The notes under the pieces were generated by a model. The model saw only the letters and a program-made list of their open reading frames with translations. It had not been told where the DNA came from and made no database searches. From contig DAOUIF010000078.1 in assembly GCA_034423575.1 (NCBI GenBank), forward strand, positions 1 to 64,000: a stretch of DNA of 64,000 bases, in the 5' to 3' direction. Origin of the DNA: Bin87 sp034423575 (GTDB taxonomy: Bacteria > Chloroflexota > Dehalococcoidia > Lucifugimonadales > UBA3495). This document shows, in pieces, positions 27,622 through 35,659 of this stretch. A program made the position numbers and the translations under genes. Every line of letters starts with the position of its first letter. Position 1 is the stretch's first letter.

Positions 27622-28638
27622 ATGGCAAACCAGCAACGAATTTTGACCGGCATGCGACCCACCGGGCAGTTGCATTTGGGGCACTACCTGGGTGCCCTGG
27701 AAAACTGGATACAGATGCAGCACGAGTACGAGTGCTTTTTCCTCATTGCCGACTACCAGGCGATGGGGGATCACCTGGACGACATCGGTCTGATCCAGCG
27801 TTCCGTACTCGAGGTCGCCACCGACTGGCTGGCCGTGGGCCTGGACCCCGAGAAGTCGGCCTTCGTGATTCAGAGCTATGTGCCGGAGCACGCCGAACTG
27901 ACCATGTTTTTCTCCATGCTCATGCCGTTGAACCAGCACCAGCGGAACCCGACACTGCGGGCCGAGACGGCGCAACTGGAAGCGGAAAACCAGTCCATCA
28001 CCCTGGGGTTTTTCAACTATCCCATCAGCCAGGCCGCCGACATCCTGCTGCCCAAGGCCCACCTGGTGCCGGTAGGGGAGGACCAGGTGGCGCACATCGA
28101 GTACACGCGCGACGTTGCCCGGCGGTTCAACCGTCTGTACGGCGAGGTGTTCCCGATCCCCCGAGCCAGGGTGGGGCGCGTGCCCCGATTGGTCGGTACC
28201 GACGGCCAGGCCAAAATGAGCAAGAGCCTGAATAACGCCATCTACCTGGCCGACGGCCCGGAAGCAGTGGAGGACCGGGTGCGACGGATGGTCACCGACG
28301 TAACCGGCGAAAATCCCCGATTGCGGGCCACGGATCCGGGCGTTGTGGAATACAATCCTGCGTTTCTGTACCACGACGCGTTCAACGATAACGCCGACGA
28401 GGTGGCGGAGCTCAAGGAGCGGTACACCGCCGGAACGGTGAGCGACCGCGAGGTAAAGGAACGCCTCACGGCCGCGCTCAACCAGTTCCTGGAGCCGATC
28501 CGCGAGAAGCGGTCTTGGTATGAGGAACATCCGGATTTCGTGCGCGACGTACTGAAGGAGGGTACAGAGCGGGAACGGGCAATCGCGCAGCAGACCATCG
28601 AGGACGTTCGCCAGGCGATGCAGGTGGTTTACACCTGA
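27622..28638 (+). CDS. trpS: Tryptophanyl-tRNA synthetase (bacterial type)
   Basis: A 338-aa class Ic synthetase of the usual bacterial length. The HIGH-type motif is GQLHLGHYLG near residue 16, the Trp-binding GFFNYPISQAADI and GEDQVAHIEYTRDVA are intact, and KMSKS is perfect near residue 194. It charges tRNA-Trp. AGGGAGG precedes the ATG. It has all the motifs that the upstream fusion protein has lost, so it is the housekeeping enzyme. A terminator follows. Confidence 0.96.
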   Translation: MANQQRILTGMRPTGQLHLGHYLGALENWIQMQHEYECFFLIADYQAMGDHLDDIGLIQRSVLEVATDWLAVGLDPEKSAFVIQSYVPEHAELTMFFSMLMPLNQHQRNPTLRAETAQLEAENQSITLGFFNYPISQAADILLPKAHLVPVGEDQVAHIEYTRDVARRFNRLYGEVFPIPRARVGRVPRLVGTDGQAKMSKSLNNAIYLADGPEAVEDRVRRMVTDVTGENPRLRATDPGVVEYNPAFLYHDAFNDNADEVAELKERYTAGTVSDREVKERLTAALNQFLEPIREKRSWYEEHPDFVRDVLKEGTERERAIAQQTIEDVRQAMQVVYT

Positions 28639-28687
28639 CCACAGGCTATGGGGCGGCGCTGACTCGAAAGGACTACCGACCTAAAAC

Positions 28688-28718
28688 GGGGCAACCGCAG
28701 GGTTGCCCCTTGTTTTGT
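28688..28718 (+). terminator. Rho-independent terminator after trpS
   Basis: A 9-bp perfect stem GGGGCAACC / GGTTGCCCC with a GCAG loop followed by TTGTTTTGT. Confidence 0.85.
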
Positions 28719-28741
28719 CACCGTGTTAGCGTAACTCGACT

Positions 28742-28770
28742 GCGCCAGGCGCTCCGCCTAGCGCTTTCTT
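28742..28770 (+). other. GC-rich hairpin followed by a T-rich run
   Basis: GCGCCAGGCG pairs with CGCCTAGCGC (one mismatch) and is followed by TTTCTT. It lies between the trpS terminator and the interrupted thiolase gene. It could be a second terminator or a leader hairpin of the thiolase gene. Confidence 0.4.
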
Positions 28771-28796
28771 ACTCGTTGCCAAACCGGAGGGATGAC

Positions 28797-28825
28797 ATGG
28801 CAGGCAATCCGCGAGACAAATATTG
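28797..28825 (+). pseudogene. 5' fragment of the thiolase-like gene cut off by the IS1595 element
   Basis: GGAGG at 28786-28790 lies 6 bases before ATG 28797. The frame reads M-A-G-N-P-R-D-K-Y and reaches the target duplication AAATATTG at 28818-28825. Rejoined across the element to 31708, it continues C-I-V-G-V-G-E-T-E-Y in the frame of the thiolase-like gene ending at 32908. This fragment therefore holds the original start codon and ribosome-binding site of that gene. Confidence 0.88.
28818..28825 (+). repeat. Left target-site duplication
   Basis: AAATATTG directly precedes the left inverted repeat and is repeated exactly at 31700-31707. Eight bases is the known duplication length of the IS1595 family. 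Confidence 0.9.
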
Positions 28826-28851
28826 GGGAATTACCGGGATAAGTTGACAAA
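28826..28851 (+). repeat. Left terminal inverted repeat (IRL)
   Basis: 26 bp starting GGGAATTACCGGGATAAG. It matches the reverse complement of IRR except at positions 12 and 18 (G versus C). Confidence 0.9.
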
Positions 28852-28878
28852 GTAGCGTTCCGCCGGTAGCATCGCCGC

Positions 28879-30451
28879 ATGGCTGCCGCTACCCGAAATT
28901 TCGCCAATCGTACCCTTTTTCACGGCGATAATCTACCCTTCCTGCGGGGCATGAACTCCGGGACGGTCAACCTCATCGCCACCGATCCGCCGTTCAACAA
29001 GAACAAGGACTTCCATTCCACCCCGAACAGCCTGGCCAGCGGCGCCCGCTTCGTTGACCGCTGGGCATGGGAGCGCGACGTTCACCAGGATTGGGTTGAC
29101 GCCATCAAAGACGACTGGCCCGGCGTCTGGCAGGCCATTGAGAACGGGCGGGTCAACCACTCGGAGGGCATGGCTGCGTTCCTGTGCTGGCTCGGCATCC
29201 GGCTGATTGAGTGCCGGCGCGTGCTGGCCGACGACGGCAGCCTGTACCTGCACATCGACCACACCGCCCACGCCTACGCGAAGTGCCTGCTTGACGCCAT
29301 CTTTGGCCGACGCAACTTTCGGAACGCGATTGCATGGCAGCGCAATGATGGCCGGGGCAAGGGCAGTCAGCACAACCCGAAATCATGGGGGTCGAATACT
29401 GACATCCTACTGTTTTATGCCAAGTCTGAGCGGGGGGGTAAAACCGTTCCGGGAACTCACCGCCGAAGAAGTGGAGGCGAAATTTCCGCGCACTGATGAA
29501 AACGGCCAGCGTTTCTATGCAGGGATCCCCGTGTTTTGTTCGCAGTCAATGGGGGCACGCCCCAACCTCTGCTTTGAGTGGCGCGGGTTCCGCAATCCGC
29601 ATCCGAGCGGTTGGCGGTTGAGCAAGGAGCGTCTGGAAGAGGAGTACCAGAAAGGCAACGTCGTAATCCGACCTGACGGCAAGTTGGAACGGCGCAAGTA
29701 TCTTGACGACTATGAGGGCATCCCTGTTGATGATTTTTGGGGAGACATCCCGCGCTTGACGGATGGCAACGAGCGTTCCGGCTACCCAACGCAGAAACCC
29801 CTTGCGTTGTACGAGCGGGTCATCGCGGCCAGCAGTAACCCCGGCGATCTGGTGCTGGACCCGTTCGCGGGCTGCGCCACCACGCCGGTAGCGGCGGAGC
29901 GGCTGGGCCGGCAGTGGGTCGGCATGGACATTTGGGACGGGGCGATTGACGAGGTGCGCCGCCGCATGGCGGATAGCCGCCAGTTGCTCACCGACGCCAA
30001 CCCCCAGATCATCTATGCCACCATCCCGCCGGAGCGCACCGACGGCGACGACGGCGACGACGACGGCCCCGAGGTTCCCGACCTGGTGCTGCGCCCGCAA
30101 CGTCAGCCGGAACGCTGGGAACGGCTGTCCCACGCCGAAATGCGGGATATTCTGGCGACTGCCCAGGCCAACGGAGATAGCGTCGTTTGCGCCGGTTGCG
30201 GGATACAGCTGCCCGTGCGCTACATGGAGCTGGACCATATCACGCCGCGCAAGGACGGCGGCGAGAACGTCATCACCAACCGGATACTGCTGTGCGGGCC
30301 GTGCAATGGGGCGAAGTCCGCCAACCTCACGCTGTCGGGGCTGGTGCGGCACAACCGGCGGTTGGGATTTGAAGTAGATAGGGGCTTGGCGGAACTGGCC
30401 GCCAGCCGAGCGCGGGACGCTGCCCAGCGTTGCCGGGATACGATACGCTGA
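28879..30451 (+). pseudogene. DNA methyltransferase-HNH nuclease fusion, frameshifted at a G7 tract
   Basis: Frame 1 from ATG 28879 gives the target-recognition half of a beta-type N6-adenine/N4-cytosine methyltransferase, with motif IV TDPPF at residues 35-39 and DGSLYLHIDHTAHAY. At 29432-29438 (seven G) the coding sense moves to frame 2, while frame 1 stops at 29496. Frame 2 continues RSGYPTQKPLALYERV and the AdoMet-binding motif LDPFAGCATTPVAAERLG. It ends in an HNH domain with C-x-x-C, ELDHITPRKDGGENV, NRILLC and CGPCN. With six G the whole ORF would be about 523 aa. This copy is broken as read; sequencing slip, phase variation and decay are all possible. Confidence 0.8.
29432..29438 (+). 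repeat. Poly-G tract (G7) at the frameshift in the methyltransferase gene
   Basis: CGGGGGGGTAAAA. Removing one G joins the two halves of the methyltransferase in frame. Such tracts are prone to slippage in cells and to error in sequencing. Confidence 0.85.
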
Positions 30452-30655
30452 CTACTCTTTGATCTTCTCCACCCACCAAGCGGCGATGTAGGTGTCGCCG
30501 CCAATCTTGCCGACGATTTCGCCGTCGGCCATTTTCAGGGTAAAGGCGCTGCCCTCCTGCTCCATATCATCGGCCCTGATACGGATGACGGAAGGCCACT
30601 GCCCGGATGATTTTGCGTCCATCTGGAAGCAGTAGAACTTGTTGACGATGGTCAT
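30452..30655 (-). CDS. 67-aa protein encoded behind the IS1595 transposase
   Basis: A short ORF whose ATG lies 4 bases after the transposase stop, so it is probably translated from the same mRNA. It ends directly against the stop of the convergent methyltransferase. The sequence (MTIVNKFYCFQMDAKSSGQW, then ADDMEQEGSAFTLKMADGEIV and AAWWVEKIKE) suggests a small beta-rich fold. No known family is recognised. It may be an accessory or regulatory protein of the element. Confidence 0.6.
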   Translation of the reverse strand: MTIVNKFYCFQMDAKSSGQWPSVIRIRADDMEQEGSAFTLKMADGEIVGKIGGDTYIAAWWVEKIKE

Positions 30656-30659
30656 ATCC

Positions 30660-31622
30660 CTACACCCAACCGAATTGCCCGGTGCGGCTCATGCCATTAT
30701 CGGCGGTGAGGTCGGCGTAGGTCAACCTCTTGCCGATGCAACCGCGCACCAACGCAGCCATTTGGTCGAGCGTGTCGCTGGGCCGTTTGTTGAACCGGCC
30801 CTCGAACTCGGCTACGTAGCGGTCAAGATGCTTGACCGACATCCAGTGATAAATCCCGGTGTAGCCGCGCTTGAGCAATGCCCAGAACGATTCCATCCCG
30901 TTGGTGTGCGCCATGCCCTTGACGAACTCGCCCACGGAGTGCGTAACCGTTTCGTGCCGGCGGTTGAGCCGGTTAAACACCCGCGCTTCATCGGTGAATA
31001 CCAGGGTAGTCGGCTCCGTGCGCTGGTGAACGAACTGCCGCATGGTGGGGCCGTCTTCGTGCTCAATGACTTTGGCGTCCACCTTGCCAGTTTCGCGGTC
31101 TTTGACGCCGGCCACCGGGGTTTTGCCGACTGCGCCGCGCCCCTGGTGCTTGCGCTTGGATTCGTGCTTGTTCTTCTCAACGCCACCGATGAACGTCGTA
31201 TCGGATTCCACCGGGCCGGAGAAGACCGGATCGTCGCCAGCCATCGCCGCGCGGATACGATGTCCCATGTGCCAGGCCGAACCCTGGTGTATGCCCAGGT
31301 CGCGGGCCAGTTTGGTAGAGCTGACGCCCTTCAGGTTGGTGCAAATCTGATAGAACGCGATAGCCCACTTGCGGAGCGGGATTTTCGAGGATTGCATCAC
31401 GGTTCCGAACTTCACGGAGAAATACTTGCGGCAATCGGAGCACCAGTAGGGCATCGGCTCGGCGTTGGGAACTTCGCTGGTGTTTTCGCCGTCGCAGCGG
31501 GCGCAGACGCGGCCATTGGGCCAGCGGATGGACTCAAACCACGTCTGGGCAGCATCATCGTCCGGGAACATCTCGAACAGGTCAATCAGGGTAATGCCCT
31601 TGCGAAAACTCTTACCGGCCAT
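30660..31622 (-). CDS. IS1595-family transposase (ISXO2-like)
   Basis: A 320-aa transposase. The N-terminal zinc ribbon shows CARCDG and CSDCRKYF. A helical FGTVMQSSKIPLRKWAIAFYQI segment and an HTH with SSTKLARDLGIHQGSAWHMGHRIR follow. The catalytic core has Asp in VESDTTFIGG, Asp in LVFTDEARVF, and the late HTNGMESFWALLKRGYTG block in place of a simple DDE Glu. This layout defines the IS1595 (ISXO2-like) family. AAGGATGGTG precedes the ATG. The gene looks intact. Confidence 0.94.
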   Translation of the reverse strand: MAGKSFRKGITLIDLFEMFPDDDAAQTWFESIRWPNGRVCARCDGENTSEVPNAEPMPYWCSDCRKYFSVKFGTVMQSSKIPLRKWAIAFYQICTNLKGVSSTKLARDLGIHQGSAWHMGHRIRAAMAGDDPVFSGPVESDTTFIGGVEKNKHESKRKHQGRGAVGKTPVAGVKDRETGKVDAKVIEHEDGPTMRQFVHQRTEPTTLVFTDEARVFNRLNRRHETVTHSVGEFVKGMAHTNGMESFWALLKRGYTGIYHWMSVKHLDRYVAEFEGRFNKRPSDTLDQMAALVRGCIGKRLTYADLTADNGMSRTGQFGWV

Positions 31623-31673
31623 AGCGATTCACCATCCTTGATTGCTGGGATGATGATAGCAGGCTAGGGCGGG

Positions 31674-31699
31674 TTTGTCAAGTTATCGCGGTAATTCCC
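31674..31699 (-). repeat. Right terminal inverted repeat (IRR)
   Basis: 26 bp ending CGCGGTAATTCCC on the plus strand, the near-perfect complement of IRL. Confidence 0.9.
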
Positions 31700-31707
31700 A
31701 AATATTG
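31700..31707 (+). repeat. Right target-site duplication
   Basis: AAATATTG, identical to 28818-28825. Confidence 0.9.
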
Positions 31708-31717
31708 CATCGTTGGG

Positions 31718-32908
31718 GTGGGCGAAACCGAGTACAGCCGGGCCTCGGGACGCACCACCCGCGCCCTGGGCGCCGAGGCGATCCGCAACGCCATGAACGA
31801 CGCCGGCCTGACGCCCGACCAGGTGGACGGGATGCTCAGCTACCACGGCGGCGACTCCACGCCGTCGACGTCGATACAGTACGACCTGGGCATCCGGCCG
31901 AATTTCTACATGGACTGCTCCGGCGGCGGGTCTTCCACGGAGGCGCTGGTGGGTTTGGCCATCGGTGCGATCGAGGCGGGGATGTGCGACGTGGTGGCGA
32001 TTTTCCGATCGATGAACGGCTACTCCAACGTGCGCATCGGAGGCACCGGCGCGCGGGCGTCGGCTCCCATCGGCGGGCTGGACCTGATGAAGCGGCCCTA
32101 CGGCCTGATCAGCGCCGTGCAGCAATTCGCCTACACCTTCACGCGCCACATGGCCGAGTACGGGGTCAAGAGCGAAGATCTGGCGGCCATCAAGGTGGCT
32201 CACTCCATTCACGCCTCCAATAACCCCAAAGCGCTGATGAAGCACCGGGTGACCGTGGACGACGTGATTAACTCCCGGTGGATCATCCGGCCGGTGGCCC
32301 ACCTGTTGGACTGCTGCCTGGAAACCGATAACGCCACCTGCGTCATCGTCACTTCCGCCGAGCGGGCCCAAGACCTGAAGCACAATCCGATCTACATCAA
32401 AGGAGTGCAGGGTCGCGGCACCAAGCCCGGCGGCGACTTCCACTACCAACACGGGCCGATCTCGCGGGTGGCCGGCCACTATATCGCGCCGCGCATTTTC
32501 GATCTGGCCGGCGTAAAGCATGAGGACGTTGACATCACCGGCTGCTATGACGCCTTCACCTACACCGTGTTGCTGCAGTTCGAGGACTACGGCTGGTGCG
32601 AGAAGGGCGAGGGCAAGGACTACGTGACCAGCGGCATCATCAACCTGGGTGGCAAGCGGCCCAACAACCTCAGCGGCGGGCACCTCTGCGAGGGGTACAC
32701 GCACGGGATGAACATGGTGATCGAGAACGTGCGACAGCTACGGGGCACTGTCGATGACTACTGCCCGGGCGCTTTGGAAGGCGACCACACCTACGAGTAC
32801 GCCGAGGGAGGCTGCCGCCAGGTGAAGGATGCCAAGATCAGCATGAACATGGGTTGGGGGACGCCGGCCGTCGGCAGCGCGCTCATCATGGGCAACGTGC
32901 TCAGCTGA
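31718..32908 (+). CDS. Thiolase-like (lipid-transfer-type) protein, N terminus displaced by the IS element
   Basis: The frame is open from the target duplication at 31700 (K-Y-C-I-V-G-V-G-E-T-E-Y-S-R); the first start codon left is GTG 31718. The ~400 residues match the thiolase superfamily of SCPx/lipid-transfer type: GRTTRALGAEAIRNAMNDAGL, MDCSGGGSSTEALVGLAIG, then GCYDAFTYTVLLQFEDYG and GGHLCEGYTHGMN. Such proteins pair with DUF35 OB-fold proteins, and one follows at 33028. Rejoined with 28797-28825 the intact protein would be about 409 aa. Loss of the first 15 residues removes the first beta strand, so this allele may be impaired. Confidence 0.85.
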   Translation: MGETEYSRASGRTTRALGAEAIRNAMNDAGLTPDQVDGMLSYHGGDSTPSTSIQYDLGIRPNFYMDCSGGGSSTEALVGLAIGAIEAGMCDVVAIFRSMNGYSNVRIGGTGARASAPIGGLDLMKRPYGLISAVQQFAYTFTRHMAEYGVKSEDLAAIKVAHSIHASNNPKALMKHRVTVDDVINSRWIIRPVAHLLDCCLETDNATCVIVTSAERAQDLKHNPIYIKGVQGRGTKPGGDFHYQHGPISRVAGHYIAPRIFDLAGVKHEDVDITGCYDAFTYTVLLQFEDYGWCEKGEGKDYVTSGIINLGGKRPNNLSGGHLCEGYTHGMNMVIENVRQLRGTVDDYCPGALEGDHTYEYAEGGCRQVKDAKISMNMGWGTPAVGSALIMGNVLS

Positions 32909-32936
32909 ACTCTGGACGATTACTAAGACTATTAGG

Positions 32937-33009
32937 CCCGCTCACGGTGAGCCTGCCGAACCATAGTCGGCGCAAAAGGAACGTCCTTCGACGGGCTCAG
33001 GACGAGCGG
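32937..33009. repeat. Dispersed intergenic palindromic repeat, copy 1
   Basis: About 73 bp with imperfect inverted ends: CCGCTCACGGTGAGCCTG against TCAGGACGAGCGG, and CCGAA against TTCGACGG. It closely matches the copy at 43258-43328. It lies between the thiolase-like and DUF35 genes. Such mobile-looking palindromes occur in many bacterial genomes. Confidence 0.85.
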
Positions 33010-33027
33010 ACATGATGGAGTAACACA

Positions 33028-33540
33028 ATGCCGAACTACACCTACCGGGGCATCACGCTGAGCATCCCCGAGAACGATTCTGAGTACAAGGGCTATTTTG
33101 GAGCCGCTGCTGAAGGCCGCCTCGTGGTCAAGAAGTGCGCCGACTGCGGGTTGCTGCGCGGCGAACCGGGGCCGGGGTGCCCATGGTGCACGTCATTGAA
33201 CTGGGAGTGGCAACAGGTGTCAGGGAAAGGCACCATCTACTCGTATCAGGTGGTGGCGCACACGGTAATTCCCAGCTTCCGGGACCTGACCCCCTTCGCC
33301 ATCGTCCTGGTGGAACTGGACGAGCAGAAGGGACAGCCTGCGGAGTTCGATGGCCTGCGCATGACCGGCAATCTGGTGGACGCAGACTTCAACATGGAGA
33401 AGGAAGAGAACGTCGGTATCGGCAAGCGGGTGGAAGCGGTCTTCCAGCCGGTGGAAGATGGGTTCATGCTGCCACAGTGGCGTCTCATCGACGAGCCGGA
33501 CCAGGGATTCACCTGGGCCCACCAGGTTCCGGAAGGATAA
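33028..33540 (+). CDS. DUF35 zinc-ribbon/OB-fold protein (thiolase partner)
   Basis: A 170-aa protein. A rubredoxin-like zinc ribbon (KKCADCGLLRGEPGPGCPWC) occupies about residues 35-55. An OB fold with GKGTIYSYQVVAHTVIPSFRDLTPFAIVLVELDEQ follows, the typical DUF35 layout. These proteins bind acyl-CoA and form complexes with lipid-transfer-type thiolases, as in sterol side-chain degradation. The immediate upstream gene is such a thiolase, so a two-subunit complex is expected. GGAG lies 8 bases before the ATG. Confidence 0.9.
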   Translation: MPNYTYRGITLSIPENDSEYKGYFGAAAEGRLVVKKCADCGLLRGEPGPGCPWCTSLNWEWQQVSGKGTIYSYQVVAHTVIPSFRDLTPFAIVLVELDEQKGQPAEFDGLRMTGNLVDADFNMEKEENVGIGKRVEAVFQPVEDGFMLPQWRLIDEPDQGFTWAHQVPEG

Positions 33541-33560
33541 AACGGCGCATTCGGCCAAAC

Positions 33561-34517
33561 GTGTCCACCATCCGCGACTACACCGACGATGACCTGCCGG
33601 CGCTGCTGGATTTCGCGCTTCGTCAGTTGGAAAGCCGGGACGACTCCGTTGCCACGGTCTGGCGCGGCATATTCGCGGACACATTGCGCTTGCCCGGCCG
33701 AGATCCCCGCCGCGACTGCATCCTGCTGTTTGAGAGGTCAACACTACGAGGGTTCTGCCTGATATTCCCGGAGACATCCGGCCACCGCAGTGTGTTGAAT
33801 ATAGACACGGAGGACTCCGCAGGCGCCGCGGAGGAATACCGGGCGCTGGTGCGGGCCGGTGTCGGGCGGGCGGGCGCGGCAGGTGCCGCCGTGGCCCATA
33901 TCATGCTGGCGCCGCCGCACACCCGCGCCGCAGTCCTGGATGCGGAAGGCTTTGTCATGGCGCGGTCCTACTGGGATATGACGTGGAGCGGGGAGCCATT
34001 GCCGGATGCTGATCTGCCATGCGGATACCATATCCGCCCTTTCAGTGAGCGCGATGTATCCGCCTTAACCGCAACACATAACGCCACCTTTGCCGACTCC
34101 TGGCAGTTTTCGCCGGATACGGAAGCGATGGTCGCGCACCGCTCACAGATGGCGAATACCGCCAACGAGGGCATACGGCTGTTGTTTTATGGCGGTGAGC
34201 TGGCCGGATATTGCTGGACACTGCTGGTTTCCGACGGACGAAGCCGGCATGGCGTCATTGGTTCCATGGGGCTGACGCCCGGGTTCCGGGGCCACGGCCT
34301 TAGCAAACCGCTTCTGAGGTCGGGGATAGCCTACCTGGTGTCCGCAGGAGCCGACCGGATTCGTCTGGAAGTTGACGCCGAAAACACGCCGGCGGTGCGG
34401 CTGTATCGGTCAATGGGATTTGCCAAAACCGGCGAACTGCGCTGGTACGAGAAACGAACCGAGCCCAGCTCGTCGGCGGCATCGGCGTCAACGACCAACC
34501 TCGAGAGCGGTCATTGA
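33561..34517 (+). CDS. Tandem GNAT-family N-acetyltransferase
   Basis: A 318-aa protein from GTG 33561. The N-terminal half (TIRDYTDDDLPALLDFALRQ) is a degenerate GNAT domain. The C-terminal half (YHIRPFSERDVSALTATHNATF) has the acetyl-CoA loop LTPGFRGHGLSKPLLR and the terminal LEVDAENTPAVRLYRSMGF. The two-domain plan is like mycothiol synthase, but the substrate is unknown. A longer ORF upstream in the same frame runs through the DUF35 gene and is not coding. The 3' end is antisense to the frameshifted metallo-hydrolase. Confidence 0.82.
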   Translation: MSTIRDYTDDDLPALLDFALRQLESRDDSVATVWRGIFADTLRLPGRDPRRDCILLFERSTLRGFCLIFPETSGHRSVLNIDTEDSAGAAEEYRALVRAGVGRAGAAGAAVAHIMLAPPHTRAAVLDAEGFVMARSYWDMTWSGEPLPDADLPCGYHIRPFSERDVSALTATHNATFADSWQFSPDTEAMVAHRSQMANTANEGIRLLFYGGELAGYCWTLLVSDGRSRHGVIGSMGLTPGFRGHGLSKPLLRSGIAYLVSAGADRIRLEVDAENTPAVRLYRSMGFAKTGELRWYEKRTEPSSSAASASTTNLESGH

Positions 34518-35186
34518 CGCGCTGGCCGGTTGGAAAAGCCATACTTCCGTTTGGGCCGGCGATTTCCTGGTGGTGAAATTCGAAACGGTCGGTTTCCAGG
34601 CGGCGGACCCTGGATTGGCGGACGAGCCATCCTTCGGGAGGCAGCAGCTCGCACTCCGCCGCGTGCAACCCAGGGATAGCGTAGAGCATGGGTACGACCA
34701 CGCGAGGCTGTAGCCGCTGGACCAGGGAGGCCACCTGTTCGTAGGTGAGCAGATGGTTTGAGTCGTCTACGGTCACCAGCAGAACGTCAACGTCGCCAAC
34801 GGACGAGGCAACTCCAGACGGCCGTTCGGCGCGTTTGTCGCCGATGTGCAGGAAGCTGACGCCGCCCGCGTGGAGCCGGAACATGACGTTGGGGAAGTCG
34901 CGCAGCCGCGATGCGCCGGAATGCAAATCGTGGATGCCGCGAACGCGCAGATCACCAGTGCGGAACTCCCCGGGCATTCTCACGACCGACGCGGTCTCCG
35001 GCAGGCGATCAACAGCATCATGGTCGAAGTGGGCGTGGGTGATCAGCCCAGGTCGCAACGAACTTCCGGGAAGAGCCGAGCGAACCAGTAGCGGTCGGCC
35101 TGGTTGCGGTACGGGTCAGCCAGTACCGCGACGCCGCCCGGCGTTTCCCAGCGAAAGGCGCAGTGGCCGAAGTAGGTCAGTCTCAT
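34300..35186 (-). pseudogene. MBL-fold metallo-hydrolase, frameshifted
   Basis: From ATG 35186 the frame begins MRLTYFGHCAFRWETPGG, ADPYRNQ and LFPEVRCDLG, then meets TGA at 35046-35044. One base away the sense continues GLITHAHFDHDAVDRLPE (metal-binding HxHxDH), SGASRLRDF, LHAGGVSFLHIGD and VVVPMLY. This is an UPF0173-like metallo-beta-lactamase fold. A single-base change near 35042-35056 accounts for it. Homology seems to end near 34550, but the frame runs on antisense through the GNAT gene to 34300, so the true 3' end is uncertain. Confidence 0.72.
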
Positions 35187-35242
35187 CGCAGTGGCCGCTG
35201 GCCTGGAACCGACACCTGCATCTGAGAACCGTCAGGCTGGCG

Positions 35243-35659
35243 TCAGCTTGTCGCGCTCCACATCTCGTAGCCGATCTCCTTGCTGATCAGGCCATCGCGC
35301 ATCTCGAAGATGTGCACCAGTCGCATCTGCACCTGCGTGCCCGGTGACAAGGGCAGGTAACCCTCTCCCGTTAGTCGGAAGCGAACGACGCTGTCATCCA
35401 CCACCCGATCCTCGGTGGCGAAGCGCTGGAGGTTCTCGAACTCCACGTTTTCCATCTTGGCGAACATGGTGGTGTAGTTGTCGGCCACCGCGCGCTTGCC
35501 TTCGAACCGCAGGCCGCGGGCAGGCGCTTCCCACACCACGTCGTCGGTGTAGAGATCCAGGGCGGCCTCCACCTCATTGGTGGCTTCCGAATGGAAGTGG
35601 GCTTCGACGGCGGCCAGGTTAGCGGCGATGAGGTCTGGGTTCCGGTTGGACGAGGACAT
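35243..35659 (-). CDS. SnoaL/NTF2-like protein
   Basis: A 138-aa cone-shaped NTF2-fold protein: LAAVEAHFHSEATNEVEAALDLYTDDVVWEAPARGLRFEGKRAVADNYTTMFAKMENVEF is the SnoaL-like pattern, with a C-terminal sheet ending LVHIFEMRDGLISKEIGYEMW. Members are small hydrolases, isomerases or binding proteins. The substrate is unknown. GGAGGAG lies before the ATG. Confidence 0.83.
   Translation of the reverse strand: MSSSNRNPDLIAANLAAVEAHFHSEATNEVEAALDLYTDDVVWEAPARGLRFEGKRAVADNYTTMFAKMENVEFENLQRFATEDRVVDDSVVRFRLTGEGYLPLSPGTQVQMRLVHIFEMRDGLISKEIGYEMWSATS

Larger units (their letters stand above)
28826..31699. mobile_element. IS1595-family element with DNA methyltransferase-HNH passenger
   Basis: A 2874-bp element bounded by 26-bp inverted repeats (28826-28851 and 31674-31699; 24 of 26 positions match, both ends starting GGGAATTACCG). 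An 8-bp duplication AAATATTG flanks it. It encodes a plus-strand methyltransferase fused to an HNH nuclease (28879-30451, one frameshift) and, on the minus strand, an IS1595-type transposase (30660-31622) followed by a 67-aa gene (30452-30655). It has inserted into codon 10 of a thiolase-like gene. Exact duplications and near-identical ends suggest a recent insertion. IS1595-family elements with passenger genes are known. Confidence 0.93.

Noticed and set aside
33135..33560. N-terminal extension of the GNAT protein through the DUF35 gene
   Set aside because: It is the off-frame reading of a clear DUF35 gene; the GNAT fold begins at GTG 33561.
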